37,060 nt of DNA from Verrucomicrobiota bacterium. Its GTDB lineage: Bacteria > Verrucomicrobiota > Verrucomicrobiia > Limisphaerales > SIBE01. The translations under genes and the position numbers were made by a program. Under the pieces are notes generated by a model. It was not told where the DNA came from and ran no database searches. It saw only the letters and a program-made list of their open reading frames with translations. Location: contig VHCZ01000032.1 of NCBI GenBank assembly GCA_016871535.1, positions 1 to 37,060 on the forward strand. Direction: 5' to 3'. Each line of letters begins with the position of its first letter. Positions within the stretch are counted from its first letter, which is position 1. Positions 31,664 to 37,060 of this stretch are shown here, one piece after another.

Positions 31664-33775
31664 TCAATTTCCCGACGCCGGGTCGGTGTAAGTAATCTCC
31701 ATCGGCGGCATCGCGCCGCCCGGCCCTTGGAGGTAATGCTCCATCCATTGCATCAGTCGGAGATTGTAATCCAGACGCGCCGCGGCCTTGCGGTTGCCAT
31801 GCACTTCGCCCGGATAAAGGACCAATCGCACCGGCGCCCGATTGTGCAGTTTGAGATGGCGATAGAGTTCCCGCGACTGGCCGACGTTCACGCGTGGGTC
31901 GTCCTTGCCGTGCAGAATCAGCAAGGGCGTGCGGCCTTGCGCGGCATGGTAGATCGGGCTGCGTTCGAGCAGGAATTTCCAATCGTCCCAGGGCCGCTTC
32001 AAGGAGTGGACATAGAACTCTTCATTCGGAATGTCCGTCGTGCCGACCTTGGAAAGCTTGTCGCTGATGCCGACAAACATCACGCCGGCGGCGAATCGTT
32101 CGGAGTAACGCGTCGAGCACCACGCCGTGGCGTAACCGCCGTAGGAACCGCCCGTGACGCCGACTTTTGCGCGATCCGCCAGCCCGATTGAGATCAGGTG
32201 GTCCACCGCGTCGATCAAGTCGTCGAATTCCTTCCCGGCGGCGTCGCCCTGGCCAAGTTTGGAAAACGCCACGCCGCGGCCGGTGCTGCCGCGGTAATTT
32301 GGATAGAACACGGCCATGCCGCGCGCCGCCGCCACCTGGCCGGGCAAACTGTAAGTCGTCAGCCAGCCGTGGCTCACATGCGCTTCAGGTCCGCCGTGCA
32401 CGGCCAGGATCAACGGGTAACGCGTCCCAGGTTTTTCATCGAGCGGACGGATGAGGATGCCCTCCAGTGCGAGGCCATCGCGCGCTTTGTGGCGAATCAC
32501 TTCCTGGCGCGCGAGCCGAGTTTTCTCCAGAGCCGGATTGCTGTCGGTGCGGCGTCTGGGCGTGGCGTCGCCCTGGCGCCAGGTGAAGAGCTCCGGCGGA
32601 TGCGCGGGAAAACTCGCGATCAAAGCCGCGTGTTGGCCGTTTTCCGAAATCGATAAGCTTCCAAGAACGGGGCCGGTTGGCCCGAAGATCGGCTGCGGCT
32701 CGCGCGCGGTCGATCCCACATCAATCTTGGCAAAGACGGTTTCCACGCCAATGGCCGCGACGTAGCTGATCGTGTGGTTGCCCGCCCATTCGAAATGGCT
32801 GACTGCTCCATCGAAGCCGGGCAGAAGTTCGCGCAGCGGACCGCCGGCCGCATCGGCCACCATGAGCCGGCCGGGGTCGGGATCGTGAACGTCCGCCGCG
32901 GCGATCAAACCGATTCGTTTGCCGTCCGGGCTCCATGCGACGCCGCCGAGTTTTCCTGGATTATCGACGCGCGCGAGCCCTTCTCCGGTCCTGGCGTCGA
33001 GCACGCGAACTTGCTGGCGCATGAACGAATCATCCACTGACGGCGTCGGAGCGGCGGTCACGAGCAGCCGATCATCCACGGGGCTCCAGTGCGCTTGATA
33101 AACGTGGCCCTCGAACGGGAGCGGTTTGGAAGGAGCTTTCTCGAAGAGCGTCACCGGCCAGATCTTGGCGGGCCGCCAATCCTCTTCGTAAATCTCGGCC
33201 TTGAATCCTCTCTCTTGAAGTTTCTTTTTTGCCTCAGGTTCAGCCTCGCTGGCAATGAGCGCCGCGCGCCGGCCATCCGGGGCCAGTGTATAGGCTGCGA
33301 TGTCCGAGCCGATTTCAGCGGCTTTGCGCGCTTCACCGCCATCGACGGGAATGAGGTAGAGCGCTTTGGATTTGTCGTCTCCGCGTTTGGCGAGGAACGC
33401 GATCAGGCGGCCATCCGCGGTCCAGCGTACCGCACTGACGCTCACTTTGCCCGTGACAAAAGGCCGCGCGGCACCGTCGTGGGCGCCGACGATCCACAGC
33501 TCGCTCCACGGTTCGCCATCTTCGTCCACGTTTGGCTGGCGCGGCACGCCCAAGGTGTAGGCGACACGGCTGCCGTCAGGCGAAATGACGGCCGTGGTCA
33601 CTTGCCGGAGCTCAGCGATGCGATGGGGCGTGAGGACGTTCTCGGCGGCCAAGGCACATGCCGCGATTAACGCCAGGATGGTTATGACGGCGCCCAGCAC
33701 GGATGGCAGTGGGCGGAGGATCGAGTTCGTCTGAAGAATTTGGTGGCGATGAGCGGTGCAGGTTCGGCTTTTCAC
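31664..33775 (-). CDS. S9-family (prolyl oligopeptidase-type) serine peptidase
   Basis: The protein is 703 residues if begun at the GTG at 33775; an in-frame ATG at 33838 would add 21 residues. Both keep a signal peptide (hydrophobic VLGAVITILALIAACALAAE). A seven-bladed propeller follows (for example VISPDGSRVAYTLG, WTADGRLIAFLAKRGDD, WSPDGKRIGLIAAAD). The C-terminal peptidase domain has HGGPEAHVSHGW, the nucleophile Ser in GGSYGGYATAW, Asp in HGKDDPRVNV and His in GEVHGN. It probably cleaves peptides in the periplasm or outside the cell. The ORF reaches 34024 but its first 60 codons read through a CTCTCCCC repeat and are unlikely to be coding. Confidence 0.9.
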   Translation of the reverse strand: MKSRTCTAHRHQILQTNSILRPLPSVLGAVITILALIAACALAAENVLTPHRIAELRQVTTAVISPDGSRVAYTLGVPRQPNVDEDGEPWSELWIVGAHDGAARPFVTGKVSVSAVRWTADGRLIAFLAKRGDDKSKALYLIPVDGGEARKAAEIGSDIAAYTLAPDGRRAALIASEAEPEAKKKLQERGFKAEIYEEDWRPAKIWPVTLFEKAPSKPLPFEGHVYQAHWSPVDDRLLVTAAPTPSVDDSFMRQQVRVLDARTGEGLARVDNPGKLGGVAWSPDGKRIGLIAAADVHDPDPGRLMVADAAGGPLRELLPGFDGAVSHFEWAGNHTISYVAAIGVETVFAKIDVGSTAREPQPIFGPTGPVLGSLSISENGQHAALIASFPAHPPELFTWRQGDATPRRRTDSNPALEKTRLARQEVIRHKARDGLALEGILIRPLDEKPGTRYPLILAVHGGPEAHVSHGWLTTYSLPGQVAAARGMAVFYPNYRGSTGRGVAFSKLGQGDAAGKEFDDLIDAVDHLISIGLADRAKVGVTGGSYGGYATAWCSTRYSERFAAGVMFVGISDKLSKVGTTDIPNEEFYVHSLKRPWDDWKFLLERSPIYHAAQGRTPLLILHGKDDPRVNVGQSRELYRHLKLHNRAPVRLVLYPGEVHGNRKAAARLDYNLRLMQWMEHYLQGPGGAMPPMEITYTDPASGN

Positions 33776-33889
33776 GATGGCGAAACGATTAACGAGTTTC
33801 GTAGCCCGAAGCAATCGTGAAGCGGTCACGAGGGCCATCCACCCGTTGTCGGGGGTGCGCTTAAGAGTGGCGGTCAGCGACTCCGATTG

Positions 33890-34015
33890 ACTTCCTTCTC
33901 CCCAGGAGGAACGAGTGGGGAGAGGGTTGGAGAGAGGGGTCTCTTGGAAACATGAGAAGCGAGCCAACGCACCTCCTCTCCCCGGCCCTCTCCTCTCTTC
34001 GGGAAGAGAGGGAGA
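33890..34015. repeat. CTCTCCCC-family inverted repeat (copy 4)
   Basis: CTTCTCCCCAGGAGGAACGA with GTGGGGAGAGGGTTGGAGAG lies on the left, and CCTCTCCCCGGCCCTCTCCT with CTTCGGGAAGAGAGGGAGAAG on the right; the halves are partly inverted. It lies upstream of the S9 peptidase and is a shared word family with 2650, 10595 and 14358. Confidence 0.68.
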
Positions 34016-34193
34016 AGCCTTCATTGACCGACAGTTTCAATCGCACTCAGTTGCCGGTGGCATGGTAGCGAGATCTGGTCGATAGGATAGAGTGCAACTC
34101 TGCGCTACAACGGACGGAGTCAGCGACAACTTGTGGATGCACTGGGCGCTGACCTGCAGTCTGGAAGATTATTGAAAATCTGCGCGCGAGCTA

Positions 34194-34487
34194 TCAGCAG
34201 GGCACGGCAATCCGTTCGACAAGAATTCCCTCGGCCAGCTTTGCGCCGATGCCCATCCGGCAATTGTCGATCTGGCAAATGACGCCGCCGCGTTGCGCCA
34301 GGCATTGGAGCACCTGCTGCTCGAAGAAGCCGATCTCTCGCAAACGCTGGCAAAGCTCGTCCGAAACGTTCAACCGCCGGATGCGCACGGTGGTTCCGGC
34401 CTGGATTTCGGTCAGGGGGCAGAGAGATTGCGCTCCGCAAATTTCACAATCCGGATTGGCGGTTTTGGGCGACGCAAAAGCGTTCAT
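34194..34487 (-). CDS. feoA: FeoA-family protein
   Basis: FeoA is a small SH3-like cytoplasmic partner of the ferrous iron transporter FeoB. The 97-residue product has a short N-terminal extension with Cys pairs (DCEICGAQSLCPL), then the FeoA core: TEIQAGTTVRIRRLNV, LCQRLREIGFFEQQVLQCLA, QRGGVICQIDNCRMGI and AKLAEGILVERI. No feoB is present on either side within the window, and 34025-34193 beyond the stop holds no gene. The Cys cluster could bind metal, but that is inference. Confidence 0.88.
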   Translation of the reverse strand: MNAFASPKTANPDCEICGAQSLCPLTEIQAGTTVRIRRLNVSDELCQRLREIGFFEQQVLQCLAQRGGVICQIDNCRMGIGAKLAEGILVERIAVPC

Positions 34488-34790
34488 AAGCTGTCCGGTT
34501 CATACAGGCGAAGAGGCCGCCTCACTACACGTGGTTTGTTCAACGCTGCCTCTTTTTTGCCGCGAGCTGGAAAAAACAGGGCGAGTCCCACTGGCGAACC
34601 GCTCCAGACGGCGCTTCAGCGCTTTAAGGCCTCAACGACTATGACTGGCGGTTCTCATTTTGATTTGGGTAGGGCGAGCCTGTCCCAGCGAGCCGTCTTC
34701 AACGTGTTCCTGATACGTCGGACACGGCTCGCCGGGACGGACTCGCCCTACCGATGTGAACTGAGGCGCTATTTGCAACAAGGTTTTCGA
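34488..34790. other. Gene-free region upstream of feoA
   Basis: This 303-base gap contains the GGGCGAG hairpin payload at 34668-34754 and no coding sequence. A feoA promoter would be expected in 34488-34620; I see no clear boxes. Confidence 0.5.
34668..34754. repeat. GGGCGAG hairpin payload, second copy
   Basis: GGGTAGGGCGAGCCTGTCCC, then AGCGAGCCGTCTTC at the left pairs with ACGGCTCGCCGGGACGGACT, CGCCCTACC at the right. In reverse orientation it matches the payload in the array unit 12293-12401. Here it stands without the CCCATGAACC arms, showing that payload and arms move or vary independently. Confidence 0.82.
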
Positions 34791-35071
34791 TTAAGAGCGT
34801 GTCCGAAAATTGCGCGGGGTCCTGCGGCGAGGGATTTTGGCTGTGGCCAAGGCGGCGAGGTCCGAGCATCCCCAACGCGGGCTGTAAGGACCGAGCCAAC
34901 GCAGGCCACGGACAAAAGACCCGCCGCCCGGAGGGTTTTCGCGCCAAAGGCCGCCTGGCTTCGTTGCTCCTCAGTCGAAGATCCAGGGAGGATATTCTCC
35001 TTCGCTGCGCCTCGCCATCCGGCCTTTGGCGCGAGAACAGGACCCCGCGGAATTTTCGGACACGCTCTAAG
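34791..35071. repeat. MITE-like element with TTAAGAGCGTGTCCGAAAA ends
   Basis: The left end TTAAGAGCGTGTCCGAAAAT and right end ATTTTCGGACACGCTCTAAG are inverted repeats continuing into GCGGGGTCCTG / CAGGACCCCGCGG. They resemble the ends TTAAGAGCCTGTCTGAAAA of the 124-271 element. Inside, GCGCCAAAGGCCG (34941) and CGGCCTTTGGCGCG (35021) flank a core that is similar to the window-end repeat. There is no convincing ORF within the 281 bases. The element is most likely a composite: a MITE carrying the other palindromic repeat. Confidence 0.78.
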
Positions 35072-35266
35072 TTTAGGACGAAGATAAGCGGGGCCTCTGG
35101 AGTGTTTGCGCATGACCAAACTCGCCAGTCAAGAAAGGGTGACTCCATGCCAAGCGGCGTGTGGCTCCTTCAACGCCGGCAGGGCATTTTCACTTTGAAA
35201 TCCGAAAATTGTGTTTCGAGAGAGCGTGCCTCTCTCACCGGCGCGAACCAAAGAAAGAAGCGACCT

Positions 35267-35506
35267 ATGAAAGCTGCACAACCCTGCGAGGTGAACCGCC
35301 TGTTCTCCTTCCACGCGCCTGACGCACAGAGCGTCTTGCTCGTGGGCGATTTCACTCACTGGCAACAGAGTCCGATCAGTCTCCTGAAGGGAGCCGATGG
35401 CGACTGGCATGCGACCGTGCCGTTGTCGGAGGGCGTCCACCGGTATCGATTCCTGGTGGATGGAGAATGGCGAGATGATCCGGATTACGAGGTCCGAGTT
35501 CCATAA
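35267..35506 (+). CDS. Stand-alone glycogen-binding (CBM48/AMPK-like) domain protein
   Basis: The 79-residue product from the ATG at 35267 is one isoamylase-N/AMPK-beta type domain: NRLFSFHAPDAQSVLLVGDF, THWQQSPISLLKGADGDWHA, and EGVHRYRFLVDGEWRDDPDY. The purine-rich AAAGAAAGAAG before the ATG serves as ribosome site; a much longer in-frame ORF begins inside the MITE-like element and is rejected. Such small proteins bind glycogen-like glucan or act as adaptors. It lies 17 bases before the GltD-like gene on the same strand, so the two are probably co-transcribed. Confidence 0.85.
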   Translation: MKAAQPCEVNRLFSFHAPDAQSVLLVGDFTHWQQSPISLLKGADGDWHATVPLSEGVHRYRFLVDGEWRDDPDYEVRVP

Positions 35507-35523
35507 CGGCTCCTGGAATTCCG

Positions 35524-37029
35524 GTGAACCCAAGCGCGCAAACCAGCCCTGCTTGGAAACCCAAGCACGCCTGGCAAATGGTCCGCCGCGTCGCTCCGCC
35601 CAAGCGGTTCGCGCGAGAACGGATCGGCGATTTTCGCGAGATCGACCTCCTGTTCGACGAACGCGCGGTGCGGGAGCAAGCCAGCCGCTGCTTACACTGC
35701 CCCGAACCGATGTGCCGCACGGGTTGTCCCCTCGCCAACCGCATCCCCGAATGGCTGGCTCTCGCGGCCGACGGGAGATTTCTGGAAGCCTCCGCGCTCT
35801 CGCACTCGACGAGCAACATGCCGGAAATCTGTTCGCGCGTGTGTCCTCAAGATCGGCTTTGTGAAGGCGCGTGCATTCTGAACGCCCGCTCGGATCCCGT
35901 CGCCATCGGCAGCGTGGAGAAGTTCATCAATGAGTACGCGCTGGCGCGCGGAGAAATCCACGGCTGCACCGCCCCGCGCAACGGAGGACGAGTCGCCGTC
36001 GTCGGTTCGGGGCCGGGCGGGCTGGCCTGCGCCGACGAGTTGGCCAGGCTGGGCTACGCGGCCACTGTCTTCGAGTCGCAGCTCGTGCCCGGCGGCTTGC
36101 TCATGACTGGCATCCCTTCGTTCAAGCTGGAGCGAGGCGTCGTGGAGCGGCGCTTGGGAGTTTTGCGGGAGCGCGGCATCAACTTTCGCCTCGGCGTCAC
36201 GCTCGGGCGCGACCTTTCATTGGGCGAACTCCGGGGCCGCTATGATGCGGTCTTTCTCGCGATTGGGGCTCAGGTGCCAAAGGTTCCGGACGTTCCCGGC
36301 GTTGAACTGAAGGGGGTCGTCGATGCCCTGCCGTTTTTGGCCCAGACGAAAGTGGGCGCGCTGGCAAAAGTGCCTCCCATCGATGTCGCGGGCAAAAGGG
36401 TCGCGGTCCTGGGCGGGGGCGACACGGCGATGGATTGTTTGCGCTCGGCCATTCGCCGCGGCGCGCGCGAGGCGGTCTGCCTGTACCGGCGCGATCTCGC
36501 CAACATGCCCGGGAGCCGAAAGGAATACTACAACGCCCTGGAAGAAGGCGCTCAGTTTCATTTTCTCACGAATCCAATCGCCATCGAAGGCAACGCGGAG
36601 GGCCAGGTCGCGCAGGTTCATTGTGTGCGCATGGAGTTGGGCGAACCGGATGCGAGCGGCCGGAGAAAACCCAGGGCTGTTCCCGGGTCCGAGTTCGTGG
36701 CCTCCGCGGAGCTTGTCCTCATCGCTTACGGATTCGATCCGCCGCCGCTGTCCGGCGTGAGTCCTGTTCTCAAGATCGCGACGAACGAATGGGGCGGAGT
36801 GATCGTCAATTCGGATCAGACCACGAACGTGCCAGGGATTTTTGCCGGCGGGGATTTGGTCCGCGGCCCAAGCCTGGTGGTTCACGCGGTGCGAGATGGA
36901 CGGGCCGCTGCGGCAGGGATCGACCGCTATCTTAGTGGTCCATTTCATAAATACGCTCACGTTCGCGGCAAGGGATTTTTCGGCCAGACGAGGCGCGAGC
37001 GACGAGCATATCCCGAAGTGGATCTGTAA
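35524..37029 (+). CDS. GltD-like NAD(P)H-dependent oxidoreductase (glutamate synthase small-subunit family)
   Basis: The family moves electrons from NADPH through FAD and Fe-S clusters, in glutamate synthase and related partners. The product is up to 501 residues from a GTG at 35524; an ATG at 35578 is possible. Cys-rich Fe-S motifs are SRCLHCPEPMCRTGCPLANR and CSRVCPQDRLCEGACILN. FAD binding is GRVAVVGSGPGGLACADELA, NADPH binding is KRVAVLGGGDTAMDCLRSAI, and the second FAD contact is GIFAGGDLVRGPSLVVHAV. The family core ends near IDRYLSG (about 36936); the last 30 residues are encoded by the window-end repeat and may be foreign or an artefact of the contig end. No gltB large subunit is visible. 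Confidence 0.9.
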   Translation: MNPSAQTSPAWKPKHAWQMVRRVAPPKRFARERIGDFREIDLLFDERAVREQASRCLHCPEPMCRTGCPLANRIPEWLALAADGRFLEASALSHSTSNMPEICSRVCPQDRLCEGACILNARSDPVAIGSVEKFINEYALARGEIHGCTAPRNGGRVAVVGSGPGGLACADELARLGYAATVFESQLVPGGLLMTGIPSFKLERGVVERRLGVLRERGINFRLGVTLGRDLSLGELRGRYDAVFLAIGAQVPKVPDVPGVELKGVVDALPFLAQTKVGALAKVPPIDVAGKRVAVLGGGDTAMDCLRSAIRRGAREAVCLYRRDLANMPGSRKEYYNALEEGAQFHFLTNPIAIEGNAEGQVAQVHCVRMELGEPDASGRRKPRAVPGSEFVASAELVLIAYGFDPPPLSGVSPVLKIATNEWGGVIVNSDQTTNVPGIFAGGDLVRGPSLVVHAVRDGRAAAAGIDRYLSGPFHKYAHVRGKGFFGQTRRERRAYPEVDL

Positions 37030-37057
37030 GGAGCAAGCAACGAAGTCTGGCGAAAAA
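36934..37057. repeat. Right copy of window-terminal inverted repeat
   Basis: Exact inverted copy of bases 1-124. It begins inside the GltD-like gene and encodes its last residues (HKYAHVRGKGFFGQTRR...). From its start to the last base of the window is 127 bases, close to a common assembler k-mer size, so a graph-derived contig end is plausible. Confidence 0.9.
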
Positions 37058-37060
37058 GAA

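Noticed and set aside
14358-34015. CTCTCCCC repeats as intrinsic terminators
   Set aside because: They are long, partly asymmetric and lack U-tracts in either direction; they behave as dispersed repeats.
34799-35266. N-terminal extension of the glycogen-binding protein
   Set aside because: The extension begins within the MITE-like element and has no domain; the ATG at 35267 with a purine-rich ribosome site gives exactly one domain.

Overview
This window looks like a complete, GC-rich contig from a member of the Verrucomicrobiota, probably near the Limisphaerales/Pedosphaera group. That placement is inferred from three things. A large secreted protein ends in the 'LQ...GPW.DV......RKFYRLL' tail common in that phylum. 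A broken pseudopilin-like gene carries the phylum's 'FPG.HHNG....AD.H' tail. A Gram-negative (UBact-type) Pup-proteasome operon is present. An exact 124-bp inverted repeat closes both ends, so the contig probably stops at a multicopy repeat.

The central discovery is on the minus strand from 22024 down to 14545. It is a complete bacterial proteasome/Pup-like tagging locus in the order WYL regulator (PafB/C-like), ARC/Mpa AAA ATPase, Dop, a 56-residue UBact modifier at 17452-17622 that is easily missed by gene callers, PrcB, PrcA and PafA ligase. The last four genes overlap by ATGA, which suggests translational coupling. Active-site residues are present throughout. UBact ends in Gly-Gln, so Dop should first deamidate it before PafA can use it. 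The ARC C-terminus lacks the penultimate Tyr known from actinobacterial Mpa, an open question for how it docks on the 20S core.

Left part (1-14300): a secreted alkaline-phosphatase-family enzyme; a frameshifted pseudopilin; a YVTN-propeller/phosphoesterase fusion; dprA; a decayed TonB-dependent receptor; an eda-dgoK pair for 2-keto-3-deoxy sugar acid breakdown; a secreted alpha/beta hydrolase; a small membrane protein; a methyltransferase; and a secreted DUF1349-like protein. Right part (22261-37060): rho; gltX without its usual zinc-binding insert; a 1218-residue secreted protein with a strong intrinsic terminator; an RRM RNA-binding protein followed by infA (IF-1); a membrane fatty-acid-hydroxylase-like protein; remnants of a group II intron reverse transcriptase and of a PD40-type protein; tRNA-Pro(GGG); an S9 peptidase; feoA; a stand-alone glycogen-binding (CBM48-like) protein; and a GltD-like oxidoreductase.

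The intergenic regions are unusual. They are packed with palindromic dispersed repeats of at least seven kinds. These include a modular array in which different hairpins sit between CCCATGAACC/GGTTCATGGG arms with near-constant spacers of about 32 bp, a TTAA-ended MITE-like family, and a repeat whose core is conserved while its arms change together. Several pseudogenes lie beside these repeats.
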